A DNA stretch of 64,000 bases from the NCBI GenBank assembly GCA_963575745.1, contig CAUYUJ010018060.1, positions 491,032 to 555,031 on the forward strand, read 5' to 3'. The translations under genes were made by a program, and so were the position numbers. Position 1 is the stretch's first letter; every line of letters begins with the position of its first letter. Of this stretch, positions 51,736 through 63,294 are shown one piece after another. The notes beneath the pieces were generated by a model. The model was given only the letters and a program-made list of their open reading frames with translations. It was not told the DNA's origin and made no database searches. This DNA is from Prorocentrum cordatum. Its lineage: Eukaryota; Sar; Dinophyceae; Prorocentrales; Prorocentraceae.

Positions 51736-53480
51736 GGTTCCGCCTAGCAGAGTGGGGGGAAAGTGCCCCCTCGTCGCCACGGCTGGACGCGGCTCGGAAA
51801 ATTAATCAGTTTCGGCCCTGGGAGGGGTTTGGGTACCGGTGTTGAGCGAATCTGATTTCATCCCCCTTCTTGTACGATTTTCTGTGGGCCTATCCAGTGT
51901 TGTCACCCCGCTCGCCTCCAAGGTGGGGCACGGTCCCGGGTGGGGGTGGGGAGGAGGGGGGGAAACGTCGATTCCTGTCAGGAGGACCGAAACAGGGGCG
52001 AAGGGATAAGAGAGACGAGGGCCGACAACAGTTCTTGTCGTTCCTGTCCACTTCGGGTGTCGCAGCGGACGTTGTCCATATGGGACAAGAGTCGCCTGCC
52101 CAACAGCGGCTGCTGGCGGTTTCGAAGAACGTTTGCTGCTGAGCATCGGCCCCATTATGTTGTCCCCCAGTCGCGCGTGCCAGAAGACAGGGGGGCGGCA
52201 GGCCTGAGGGGAGGGGCCAGAGACACCTCGACCCCAGATGAGCCACGAAGGAAAGCGGGCACGTCTTTACCTACATGATTGACCATGTAGCTCCCCGCGT
52301 AATATGGCGCCCTCGCGTGCAGTGAAGCGTGCAGTGCTGGCGGCTCGCGTCGGTCACCGCGTAAGGTCGCGATGCCATCTCGCGTAAGACCCGTGTTTCG
52401 CTCGTCGCTTAGATGGGACGCTCCTAAAGTAGCCTCGCCCTCCGGGGATCGAGGAAGTAGCATCTCTTCTTCAGCGGGAGGCCGGCGGAAGCAGAGGAGG
52501 GCGGCTCCACTGGCGGATGGTCGGTGGAGGTTAGAGAAGCGCGCCCCGAGAAGCTCAGCTGCCGTGATGGGCCCACTTTGAAACGCAGCACGCACTGTGC
52601 TCAAAGCAATGCGTGCGAACACGCTGCGTGTTGGTTCGGCACGTGTTGGCCCACGCGTTGGCGGACGTGTCGCCCCAGAGCTGCGTTGTCAGTCGACGCG
52701 TTGCGCTCCGAGTCGACACGCTACGGGCTGCGTGCTGCTTGTCGGAGAGACCAAGCCCAAAGGGCGTCCACGTGTGTCTTCATCCAGAGTTTGGGAGCGG
52801 CCCAGCTCGCCCACGCATCGTCTAGGGCAGCGAGCGCCCCAAAGTGTCCAGGAACCGGATGTCTCGCTATCGGGGACCCATCGGCAGGGCATCGTCGATT
52901 CCAGGTCGATGTTGACCCCCTCTTCCCCCCCTCCCTCCGTCCTCCCCACAGCACGTCTGTACCGCGCTCCGATGTGGCATGGGGGCATCGGGGCACCCAC
53001 TCCTTGAAAAAGACGTCTTGTCATCAGCTGCGCATATGCACTCGCGAAAGTAACATCTCGTGCCCAGTGGTTGGTCCTGTATTGATGCCTGGCTGTCTCA
53101 CATGAGGCTTGAACGCGTGAGCAATTCCAGATCTACATGTGAGTACCCGCATTATCGCATGTCTCGTCGATCAGACGCGGCTACAGGCTCCGCATCCTGT
53201 GCGACGCAGGCATCGTGGGAATTACATATCACAGGAAGGTACGGCAGCCTGCTGAGCAGGAGTTTCAGCAGGACAGTCACGGGCAGCGCCCTCCAAGCCC
53301 TGGACGATCTTGCGTGGTCTGCAGAGGGTGTGCTGACCAGTCTCGCCGATAATTGTGAAGTTGATAGAGTCGGGGCGCTGAAGAAGTAAACCTTTGCGTT
53401 GGGGAGGGGCTCCGTGCTCTTTAATTGTTTCAGGTTAGTAAAGACTTACTAGGTTAATGGGACATCGAAGTTTAACTTTT
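51736..53480. other. Unrecognised stretch with one dispersed repeat
   Basis: 52040-52155 repeats 545-655 (TCGCCTGCCCAACAGCGGCT, GGCGGTTTCGAAGAACG). The minus frame 52155-52622 and plus frame 53060-53389 are open without motifs. 53488-53540 beyond it matches 19075-19130 inverted. Confidence 0.35.
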
Positions 53481-53995
53481 CAGGGCCTCGTTCCATATTT
53501 AGGGTTCCTAGGTCAACGCCCCGACTGTACGGGTAACGGTCACCGAATATTCTGGTCATCGCAGGTCACCGAAGCTTCCAATAAGCTCCGTCCTGTTCGC
53601 GTGGGAGTGGCGTCCGCGTGGCAGCACCATGTGACTGCTGTCTGGCATGGGCGACCTCTCGCGCTCGCACGGCGAGCGCACGCCTGGCTCGGAGACGGAC
53701 GGGCAGGGGCGCGTCGGAGGACGATCGGAGGAGCGTGCACGGCCGGTTCGTACACTGCCGGCGTGGCAGCGAGCCCGCCGGGCGTTCAAGCTTGAACGCC
53801 GCCAGTGGCCTAAAGCATCTGCCAGCACGGAGCAGCCTGTCGATCGAGGAGCCGCCGATCGCTCCGGGTGGAGTGGTGCACGCGGCGTCGGAGACCAGCG
53901 CCGGGGCCGTCACGACACGAACCCGCCGTACGAGAGCGTGCGCGGTGGCAGCTGCCAGTCGGCAGGCGTTCCAGAGGCGGTGGGCGGACCGGGCC
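53481..53995. other. No gene recognised beyond a dispersed repeat
   Basis: 53488-53540 is the partner of the 19075-19130 repeat. The rest has overlapping open frames on both strands without motifs. Confidence 0.35.
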
Positions 53996-54128
53996 CTGGC
54001 GTCGCCCGGGCGTGTGCGTTTTTCTTCTCGGCGAGGACGATCGAGGAGCATCCCATGGAGCATCGAGCGAAAGAGTCACGCACAGCACCGCCAAGTGCAC
54101 GGGAGAGAGGACGCCCGAGCGATGGCAG
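53996..54128. mobile_element. MITE with CCATCGCTCGGACGT ends, copy 2
   Basis: CTGGCGTCGCCCGGGCGTGT at the left and ACGCCCGAGCGATGGCAGG at the right are imperfect inverted repeats. Interior GGCGAGGACGATCGAGGAGC matches copy 1 at 37649-37777. Confidence 0.75.
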
Positions 54129-54594
54129 GGCACACGGCCTCCCCTCTCCGACGAGGCCGCGCCCCTGCACACACCGACGGGAGCCGTGCTCCGTGCGGCG
54201 GGCCGCTGCCGGTCGGGGCGACCCGGCCAGGGCTCCACCCTCCGCCCCGAGGAGGCCTCGCGGCCTCGGGTCTCCAGAGCGACCTCCCGGTTGTAAGGGC
54301 CGGGGGGGCACAAGGCAGGAGACCAGAGAATGAAGTGATCGAGGAAGAGAAAGGGAGAGAGAAAGAGAGATTCGTACACCCACATGTTTATATATGTGTG
54401 TATGGATATAGCACTAATGCTGCAAAAACACTCAAGGAAGGTGGCGACGTAGTGCCATGGAATGAGTTTCCCCTCTGCTGTGTCGTCGTTGGTTTCTACA
54501 TTTTTCTTCATCCTTCGATCTTACGCATTTTACCACAACTTCCTGCGTCTACGTCTTGGTCTCTAAACCTGTCTGTGTGAATACGGCCGTGTCG

Positions 54595-54747
54595 CAGCCA
54601 GTCGGCTTGCCTGAAGCTCAGCCCGCCGCAGGCGTGAGCCTGGCGGCTGTGCCCTTCCCGGCCATGAAGTTCCAGGCGGTGCTCCAGCGCAAGGGGTCGC
54701 TGGTGGTCACCTGCATCGAGGCCACACCGTGCCGCATGTTCCATTGA
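54595..54747 (+). CDS. Candidate terminal exon
   Basis: After GTGTCGCAG a GC3-rich frame reads SQPVGLPEAQPAAGVSLAAV, then PFPAMKFQAVLQRKG, SLVVTCIEATPCRMFH and a stop. It looks like the 3' exon of a gene whose upstream exons I cannot find. Unrecognised. Confidence 0.25.
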   Translation, partial: QPVGLPEAQPAAGVSLAAVPFPAMKFQAVLQRKGSLVVTCIEATPCRMFH

Positions 54748-56180
54748 CCCTCAAGGGGCCCATCTAACGGAGTTTTCGATTCTAGTTTGCTCGACTCAAG
54801 TCGACGGATGTTCGACAGAGCACTGACGCTTGAGTGGAGCCAGTGGCTCCGGGAAGAGCCCCCGAACGAGCATCTAAACATTGAATGCGATACTTGCATT
54901 GTTTTCTTCATCCAGTGTTGGCACACAGCCAGTCAGCTAATGTATTGCTGGACATTTGCGCGTGCACTACACTAATTCATGCCCAGCGCGTACATGCATG
55001 TACGCTGCAGTGTTTGAACGTTGTTGCCTCCCCATTAGTTGGAAAGGACGTCTGTGGCTTTCTGGGTCTCCGATGGGGTTGTTATCGGGTAACATTGTGG
55101 CATCGTGGAGGGTCTATCAGGGGGCTATCTTTGGGCCACCTTATTCTTTCTTGGGGCCCTGCTGTGGCCTCTTTGGCCCTCTCGGAGCCACTTTGACTTC
55201 CTGGCCATCTTGGCAAACCTTTGGAACATCATGGGACCTCACGGGGACCGCCGGGGCCGTCAGGGAAGCATATTGATACCATCTTGCCGCCTTGTCGGGC
55301 CATCTTTGGCGACCTTTTTGACATCTCCGGGACTCTGGGGTCACCTTGTGGCAACGTGAAGCGTTAACATTGGCGCCATCCTGGCGCTTCTGGGGGGCCA
55401 TCCTGAAGCGAAATTAAGCAGGATGTGACAACATCCTGGCTGTCTGTGGCAAAATATACGATGGGCTGAACACGTTGGAACATATGGCTCTATCTGTGTT
55501 TCTTCTCCAGAAGGCGGCAGTGGAGGGCATCTTGGCATTGGATTGCACTTGGAGGCCCTGGGGCGAAGCCTTGGGACACTCTGGGAGGCCTTTGAGGCCT
55601 CACAAAGCCCTGGGCAGCACGAAGCCCAGGGAGCGCGCACAGGCGAGGCTATCGCGAGCCGTCCGCGTGCGCAACAGCACATGCCGTGTCAGTTCGTGTC
55701 GCGTCGACTAGCAACCCTAAGCACGGGCGTTCAGGATCGAACCCCGCCCGTGGCCCAGAATCAGCCAATACGGCGAGGGCGTTGGTTAAGGAATGTGCCC
55801 AGGAGGCTTTAGACCTTGGTGGAGCCTTATCTGATGAGGGCGGCAGCGATATCCATGGCCATTCCACGACTGGCGTTTCACCAGCTTCCAGGCCCTGGAC
55901 TCTTTATCCAACGGTTCCTTATCCAATGCTCTCACCGTATGGAACGATCCAGTTTTCGGAAAGTCGCTGATCGTTCAAGGTTCAGCGATCCGCGCGGTCG
56001 TCACGACACGCACTTGTCATCACCAGCCCGCAGGAGACGGAATACACCTCCATTGCGGCCAACTTGCAGGGCGCATTCGCGCATGCCTCTGGATAGCAGC
56101 GCCTTGTTTGTGCAGCCCGGGAGTGGCCCCGCAGCGGGGGCAGCGTGATGACTAACACGGGCCTCAGCAGCTGCGGGCAA
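54748..56180. other. No gene recognised; loose CTTGG/CATC-TTGG repeats
   Basis: 55080-55420 has repeated GGCC..CTTTGG, CCATCTTGG words. Open frames at 55686-56148 lack motifs. Confidence 0.35.
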
Positions 56181-56345
56181 GAGTGAGGGGCCCCGCAGGC
56201 CGCGGGGGCGCGCGGCGCAGACGGGTTACAGGTGGCCCCGCAGGGCGGATCGCGGCTGGGTCCCGGTGCGGATCGCGGATGGTTCTTGCGGTGGGTCGTA
56301 GCGGGGCAGGTCGCGGGGTGGTCTGGGGAGCGTGTCGCGGTGACG
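56181..56345 (+). mobile_element. Degenerate GAGTGAG element (TIR and minisatellite only)
   Basis: GAGTGAGGGGCCCCGCAGGC at 56181 resembles the left TIR. 56230-56340 has GCGGATCGCGG, GGTGGGTCGTAGCGG and GGTCGCGGGGTGG, a decayed minisatellite. No CAA tract or terminus. Confidence 0.4.
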
Positions 56346-56791
56346 GCCACACCGAGAGAGGCGTGTAAGAACGTTCGGCTCGTTCACAGGCCAGTGCAGG
56401 ATTATACATGGGGACGCGCATACGTGCATGCACCCTCATGTGTCGGAAAGCACCTGCACATACAACATGCGTGTACAGCACTCGCGTGTTTGAGCCTCGA
56501 CAGAGATGTCCGTAAACAAACGAACCGCAGCGGGCGGTCATGGTTGTCCCGATCTGAGAGGTCACACACTGAAGAGACACAGACAGCAGGGGTAACTCAC
56601 CAGCGCAATCTACAGCATCTGGACGCCTGCAAAGTTGAAGACGTATACGTGAAGCGAGAAGCGAGCTAAGGGAGGGCCAACATTGCACTGCATCTGCCTG
56701 CGCGGCCGACCACGTTTGCGGTTTCAGTCAGTCAACGCGGGTATGTACGAGTGGACGTGGACGTCGCGCAATATGTTTTGGCCTAGTTAGT

Positions 56792-57196
56792 TTGCACGTG
56801 TGCTTGTCCTCTCACTTTTGGGCGGCGAGTGTACAGGCGAGCGAGTCGCAGTTCGAGAATGTTGCGTCGCTTGCGTTCGACCTTGACCAGTTCCGCAGGT
56901 TACTGCGTCAGGCCCGTGCGGCGGGCGCTTCGTCGGGGGCGGCCAAGAGTAGGGTGACGCCTAGACGGGGGGAAAGTATGGGGGGGGGTACAGATCAGCC
57001 GCCTCTGCTCCGCGCTGCGGCTGATGGCCATAGTTCATATATTGGAGGGGGGGCGTTGACGTCTCATGAGATGCCGACTGGTTTCGCGGAGACCTTACCA
57101 GTTTGTCGCAGGGAGTTGGAGAACACATGCGATGAACGTTCATTCGGATGTGTTGGGGCATTGTTTAACGAGCTACATGCTCGGGGGGTTAATTAG
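56792..57196 (+). CDS. Unrecognised 134-codon ORF
   Basis: The frame starts at Met and runs to TAG. It has a helical stretch (FENVASLAFDLDQFRRLLRQ), a Ser/Gly/Arg region (AAKSRVTPRRGESMGGG) and an end with three Cys (VCRRELENTCDERSFGCVGA). Coding texture is moderate. It may be a fragment of an element ORF or a small gene. Confidence 0.3.
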   Translation: MHVCLSSHFWAASVQASESQFENVASLAFDLDQFRRLLRQARAAGASSGAAKSRVTPRRGESMGGGTDQPPLLRAAADGHSSYIGGGALTSHEMPTGFAETLPVCRRELENTCDERSFGCVGALFNELHARGVN

Positions 57197-57399
57197 CTGA
57201 GGTACCAGGCAACTGAACATACAGATACGTGTGCATTTGTGTCTGAAAAAGTGGAACGGATTGTGGAGGGTTGATCACTGGCTTGTGGAACGTTGATCAT
57301 CGCCTGTCCCGCGTCCCCCTCCCTTCCTCCATTTCCCCCTCTCCAACAATCTGCGCTCCGATTCTGGATTGTGGGCCCGAGGCTCTTTGATGCTTGTTG

Positions 57400-57560
57400 G
57401 GGCCTCAGAGGGGCCTCGCGATGACCAGCAAGACCTCTTGCGGGATCTCTTTGGGGCTCTTCGGGGCCTCTAGGGGGGCCTCTTGGAGGCGTCTTGGCGG
57501 CGTCTGGGGGCCTCTTGGGCGCTTCTTGGGGGCTCTTGGAGCCATGCTGGGGGTCTCTGG
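57400..57560. repeat. CCTCTTGGGGGC repeat block, short
   Basis: GGGGCCTCTAGGGGGGCCTC, TTGGAGGCGTCTTGG, CCTCTTGGGCG. Same family as 13390 and 29740. Confidence 0.65.
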
Positions 57561-58135
57561 GGCTACCCTGGAGGGAAAGGCTCCCAAGGCCAGTTCGAGT
57601 TCCCATCTTGGTGGCACCTTGGGCCCCGAAGAGGGGCCCCCGAAGAGGGAGATATCGAGAAGCGTGGCTACGCTACAGTTGGTCTTGATGTTGTTGGACA
57701 TCATTGCGCAGCCCTTTGAATTTACGCGCTTCCCGTGCGTGTCAAGACGGGTTCCAGCTTTGGGGCGCTTCGTGTGAGACAACCTCAACAAACTGAGATG
57801 TTCCCAACACCGTCGTATAATCAACCAGCGTTTCGCTGGAGGCGCCCTCGACACAGGAGACGATGGATCACATATGTGTGTCGACTCACCTTTTTCGTAT
57901 ATGTTCCCCCGGGCATCAGAAGTTTGACGTGGTCCGCTACGACGTTTTTTCCATACGCACTTGCGTTTCGATCGAAACAGCCCAGTCACATGGATTGTTG
58001 AATGAACTGCGCTACGACTGACTTATGTCGACCATGATGCCATCGCAGACAGAACGCGAAACGGACCTCTACACGTAGACACATAGCACACATAACACAT
58101 GTGACACACGTCATAAGGCAGGTCACGCAACACAC
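57561..58135. other. No gene recognised
   Basis: Open frames without motifs. AT-richer around 57690-58080. Confidence 0.35.
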
Positions 58136-58870
58136 CACGCACGGACACGCACGCACACACACACAGACACACACACACACACACACTCTCTCACAAGGTA
58201 CGCAACTTACACACCGCCCATACCGTGCAGCACACGAAGTTCAGCGCAGAACAGATCACACCTGGACACGCACAATGCAGAACACCAACACCACATGTGC
58301 ACATGGCGTGAGCCTCCCAGTACACATTCGGCACACTCATTGCACGCCCCTCCCGCCCGCCAAGCGCAACACTCACGGCACACAACACGCACACCACACC
58401 GAGCAATCCATACAAAACCCAATACACAAAGCCGTACAAGCCACAACATACATTACGCAAACCACATCACACGGCACGGCAGATCAGACCAGCAGACCAC
58501 AGCATGACCGCGGACCAGAGCAGCACGGCAGACCAGCACGGCAGACCACAGGATTACGACAGACCAGCACGGCACACCACAGCAGCATGGCAGTCCTTGG
58601 TGGAGTCGGAGTTGGCTTTTGGGTTTTTTTGGGGGTTGTCTGCTCTGTCGCCCTCCGCCCCGGGCCTCTGTGCCGCTCCCTGGGGCCTATGTGCATGTTC
58701 TCTGCCTCGGTCTGGGCCCCCATGTGGGCCCTCCGAGGCTTTCATCCCTCAAGAGTTTATTTCATTTCAGAACGGTAGGCCATTGGCGCACAGCCCGCCA
58801 GCATGGCAGACCACGGCAGCACGACATACCAGCCTGGCAGACCACAGCAGCAACACGACACAGCAGCGCG
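58135..58870. repeat. (CA)n microsatellite and AGACCAGCACGGC repeats
   Basis: CACACACA at 58155-58190. Units of AGACCAGCACGGC/AGACCACAGCA at 58480-58590 and 58790-58860, separated by a 200-bp unrelated segment. Confidence 0.65.
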
Positions 58871-59154
58871 ATATAGCTACACGACAAAGAGTTATCACGA
58901 GCCCGTGTTACCAAAGCCGACGTTTCCGATTCATAGTTTCTGAGGTTGCTATTGGTCTGTTTTTTGGCGAGGGTAGATGGGAGGGGGAGGCCATTGGGGC
59001 GGAGGGAGAGGATGCGGGAGGAGAAAGAGGGGGGGCGGGGGGATGAGGCGAAGGAGCACGATAATGTACATGGACTTACCAGGTAGAAAAGGACATGCTC
59101 ATTGTCAGCGCCGTTCTGTGCTAGGTTACTCCTTGCGCCTTCGAGTGGTGATGC

Positions 59155-59466
59155 TTGTGTTGTGCTGTTGTGGGTCAATGGTGCATTTCCTGCATGACCT
59201 TGATGGCGAATTTGGCAACGAGGGTACACAACATTATTGCACATCATCTCAATGTGCATCCTCACGGTCATGTGTGCTTACCCCCCACCCCTGTCGCCGT
59301 AAAGGTTTTTCGCGCCGAGTTGAACTTGGTTGCTCCCGCGTCGGACTCTGAGGAGCGTCATGTGTTGATTGTCGGTGCTGAAGGGTGGTATGCTATGGCG
59401 CAAAGGCCCCCTGTCGCTGCGCATGGTTCTCCATCGCGTGTTGTGCGCTTTCCGCTGCCCCACTGA
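59155..59466 (+). CDS. Unrecognised 103-codon ORF
   Basis: Protein-like from MANLATRVHNIIAHHLNVHP to EERHVLIVGAEGWYAMAQRP, ending VVRFPLPH and a stop. Possibly a fragment of a mobile-element ORF. No match recognised. Confidence 0.25.
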   Translation: MCCAVVGQWCISCMTLMANLATRVHNIIAHHLNVHPHGHVCLPPTPVAVKVFRAELNLVAPASDSEERHVLIVGAEGWYAMAQRPPVAAHGSPSRVVRFPLPH

Positions 59467-60230
59467 CACATCGAGTTGGTGCACGCAGAGTGGGTGTGAG
59501 ATCGATGTTTGGACGTGTTTTGTGTGGCTCACCACTGGACGTTGAAACGGGCGCAGTCAATCGCAGTCGGCTTGATTAGCCACTCGCCGGGTAGCCCAAT
59601 GGATGGAAATCGAAGCCCAAAGTAATTTGTGCCTATGAGAGGGAACGGAAGTGCTTATGACGAACATAAGAGGAGCACGCGCGATCAGAGAAGGAAGAGC
59701 GTGGCATCAACAGTTTTTGAGATTCAATTAATTTGATTGAAGTATTGTTTGCATCGTTGACTGCGTACAACCTGGATGTTGAAGACCCTTCCCTGTCATT
59801 GCCTGCCATTTCTAGGCTCTCGCCAGGCGCTCCGAACACGGCCCGAAGATGCGCTGAACACATGTTAAACGAATTCCAAGACAGCCTTGCATGAGGCCCG
59901 ACACTACCCAAATACATACCACAACTGCCCAGAGACGGCCCAAGAGGTCCCGAGGTGGGCCAACAGCAGTGGACAAGCCAGCACTTCCCAGACATTGCAA
60001 ACCAATAGTGCTAAATTGCTTATGTCGCCTTGGGGCCGCTTGTAGCTTCTGTTTGCGTACTGTTCCAGATGGTAAACGAATTCTACGCCTCTTGGGATAC
60101 GCTCCTAGATACATCTTTGGACGACTCGGGGTCCTAATTCAAGCCCAAACGCGTGGCCAAACCCGCCCCGGAGCGGACCTCGATGGCATTCGGACGGGGC
60201 TCGGGCCAAACAGTGGGATGCTCGCGCTAG
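59467..60230. other. No gene recognised
   Basis: AT-richer, with short open frames only. Confidence 0.4.
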
Positions 60231-61930
60231 GGCCGCCCTCCCAACACATAAGTAACACCCGAGCCTCAGCATGTTCAGCGGTCATCTTCGGATGGACAGC
60301 TACTGGGAACCAACGCAGACCCCAGATGCGCGACGCTGGGGCGAGGTGCGCCACGCGTGCCAGGCGCGCCACGCGCGCCAGGCACCCCTGGGGCCCGAGC
60401 GTGCCAGGCACGCCTGGTGCGCCAGATGCGCCACATGCTCCTCGTGCGCCTGGTGTGCCGCACACTCCAGCCGCGCCAGGTGCGCCACGTTCGGGGCACG
60501 CTCAGAGTGTGTTAGGTGCGCCTGCGCACGTGACAGCGCACATCGGAAATCATGTCGGCCCCCACCATCCTTTTCAAGAACCAATGCCCATCATAGTTCC
60601 TGTTGGGCCTGCGCACAGCAGGCCATACGCCACCACCCCCGCCGTCCCTGTCAAAATCCACTTGACAGTGATCGCGAGATGGCCGCGCATGATCAAGATT
60701 TAGCCGCGAGGTGCATGTTGTACTGTTTTGGGTCAGGGATGGTAGCCCTGCGCGCAGCAGGCAATATGCTGACACCCCCGCCGTCCCTGTCAAAAACAAA
60801 ACAAAGTGCTCGCGGGCCTCGCGAGCATGACTCAAGACTTTGCCCCAGAGTGTACTTTCCATTTTTTGTTTACTGGGAAGGTGGGGGGAGGAACAGGGAA
60901 GGTGGGGGGAAGCGCAGCGTATTGGCTGCGCATGCCCCAAATTTGGTGGCATAGTGCGCTTTGTATTGTTTTTGATAGGAATGGTGGGGGGCGGGCCCGC
61001 ATGGGGCTGGCATGGTTCCAGGTTGGCCGCCTGCCGGGTGGCGGATGGTGTGTACACTAATAAAGAACAGTAATGAAGACACCAAGCCGTCTAGCTTCCC
61101 ACCCGCCCTCACAACAGATAAGTAGCACCCGAGCATCAGCATGTTCAGCGGTCGTCTTTAGATGGACAGCTACTGGGAACCAAAACCGACCAAATGTGCG
61201 CGACGCTGGGGCGAGGTGCGCCACGCGTGCCAGGCGCGCCACGCGCGACAGGCCCCCCTGGGGCCCGAGCGTTCCAGGCACGCCTGGTGCGCCAGATGCG
61301 CCACGTGCTCCTCGTGCGCCTGGTGTGCCGCACACTCCAGCCGCGCCAGGTGCGCCACGTTCGGGGCACGCTCGGAGTGTGTCAGGTGCGTCTGCACACG
61401 TGACAGCACACATTGGGAAACATGTTGGCCCCCACCATCCTTGTCGACCAGCAATGCGCATCATTGTTTCTGCTTGGCCTGCGCACAGCAGTCCATACGC
61501 CACCACCCCCGCCGTCCCTGTCAAAAACCATCTGGCAGTGATCGCGGGGTTGCCGCGCATGATCAATATTTAGCCGCGAGGTGCATGTTGTACGGGTTTT
61601 TTGTCAGGGGTGGTAGCCCTGCGCGCAGCAGGCAATATGCTGACAACCCCGCCGTCCCTGTCAAAAACAAAACAAAGTGCTCGCGGGCCTCGCGAGCATG
61701 ACTTAAGACTTTGCCCCAAAGTGGATTTTGCATGCCCCTTGACAGGGATGGTGGAAGGGGGATCGCATCGGGTTGACCTCGCATGCTCAAATTGTGGAGG
61801 CAGAGTGCGTTTTGTATTGCTTTTTGACAGAGATGGTGGGGGGAGGCCCTCATGGTTCTTGGTTGGCCGCTGGTCGCCTGGGGGGAGGGGTGTTATAGTA
61901 ATGATACCGGACAAGCCCCAATCATAATTT
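60231..61930 (+). repeat. Tandem duplication with an 870-bp period
   Basis: ATGTTCAGCG occurs at 60271 and 61141, TAGCCGCGAG at 60701 and 61571. The two copies are similar throughout. Each holds a GCGCCACGCG/GGTGCGCCA short-repeat block (frames give GAPDAPRAPGVPH-type peptides), and copies of CCCCCGCCGTCCCTGTCAAA with inverse versions (TTTTTGACAG.GATGGTGG) between them. Confidence 0.85.
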
Positions 61931-61939
61931 TTGGGCTAC

Positions 61940-62285
61940 AGGGCTATGGGGATATGGGGCTATAAGGCTATAGGACAATAGGGCTATAGTGCTACAGGGC
62001 TATAGGCATCTAGGATTACTGGGCTATTCGGCTACAGGGCTATAGAGCTATAGGACTACAGGACTATAGGGCTATCGGGCGATTGGGCTATAGGTCTATC
62101 GGGCTATAGGGCTATAAGGCTATGGGGCTATAGGGCTATAGGGCTATAGGGCTATTGGGTTATTGGGCTATAGGGCAATAGGGTAAAAGGTCGATAGGGC
62201 TATATGGCAATAGGGCTATCGGGCTATAGGGCAATGGGGCTATATGGCTATAAGGCTATAGGTCCCTAGGGCTATAAGGCACCCG
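61940..62285 (+). repeat. GGGCTATA tandem array
   Basis: About 40 imperfect 8-10-bp units, mostly GGGCTATA or AGGGCTAT. It ends in GCACC(C/T)GGGCACC repeats at 62279-62375. Not the TTTAGGG telomere repeat. Confidence 0.9.
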
Positions 62286-62900
62286 GGCACCTTGGCACCT
62301 GGGCACCCAGGCAGCACCCTGGCACCGCGGAAATTGGCGGCAAACCTCACATGGGCACCCGGGCACCAACCATATGAGTCCGCTAGGACCCCTACAGACA
62401 CCAGCACTGATTAAGGAACAGGGAGCAGTAATAAACCCTTCCCCCGAGCATGGGAAGAAGGGTTGTGGCAGAGAGAAATCCCACTCACGCCTTAAAGGGC
62501 TAGTGGGATGTCATTCCACTCTGGACCTGTGCCGCGGCAGGTTTGACCCCGATTGGGGACCCAAGTTGGGTCCCGAATCGCCCCAAAAGGAAACAACCCG
62601 ACATGCTTCTAGGAGAGGCTCCCACGTGACCCCCGGCCAGGGAAGGGTGGAAGGAGGGGGTGGCGCTGCAGCCCCGAAAGGGTTCTCGATGCTGGGACTT
62701 CAGCCTGGTGGGCTGGCGGATTCCTTTCGCTTGGCGTGGTGCATGTCCGGACCACGTGCAGTCCAGTCGTTGATGGGACTCCTGGGAGCCTGTTGGGGTC
62801 CCTGTGGAAGCTGGCTTCTTGGGTGCGTCTTGGCCCGTCTTGGGGCGCTCTTGCGTCGTCTAGACCCGTCGGTGGCCGTTTTGGGACCCTCTCCGGTGGG
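62286..62900. other. No gene recognised
   Basis: GGGCACC repeats at the start, then an unrecognised frame 62374-62937 (+) with CTTGGG words at its end. Confidence 0.35.
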
Positions 62901-63172
62901 TGGACAAAAAGTGTCCACACTCATCGTGCCAAGATGATACGACATCGAACTGCGTCGAGCAGATAGCCATAGGCCCCGTCCCCCCAACCCAAAGTTGACG
63001 GGGTTGGATGCGAGGCAACGCGCGGGGAACAACACATGGACACTTCAATTTTGGGTTTGGGGGTGAGGGGTGGCGAGCCACACATATATATATATATATA
63101 TATATCTTGCATTTGTCGTTGGCATCATGCCTGATTGTCTTCACGCCGTCGGCGTGGACACTTTTTGTACGG
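62901..63172. mobile_element. Possible MITE with ACAAAAAGTGTCCAC ends
   Basis: ACAAAAAGTGTCCAC (62904-62918) is the exact inverse of GTGGACACTTTTTGT (63154-63168). The interior has an (AT)n run at 63083-63105 and another GGACACTT. Flanks on both sides are CTTGGGG-type repeat. Confidence 0.55.
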
Positions 63173-63294
63173 GCACCGTCGGGGCCGCCTTGGGGCTCTC
63201 TCGGGGTCCTGTTTGGCCGTCTTGGGGGTCTCTTACACTGTTTTATGGAGCTTCTGTGGGCCGACTTGGGGCGCTATGGGACCACGAATCGTAT

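Noticed and set aside
55720-55760. tRNA T-loop-like GGTTCGATCC on the minus strand
   Set aside because: The flanking bases do not pair as a T-stem and no anticodon or acceptor stem fits.
61940-62285. Telomeric repeat
   Set aside because: The unit is GGGCTATA, not TTTAGGG, and it is internal and degenerate.
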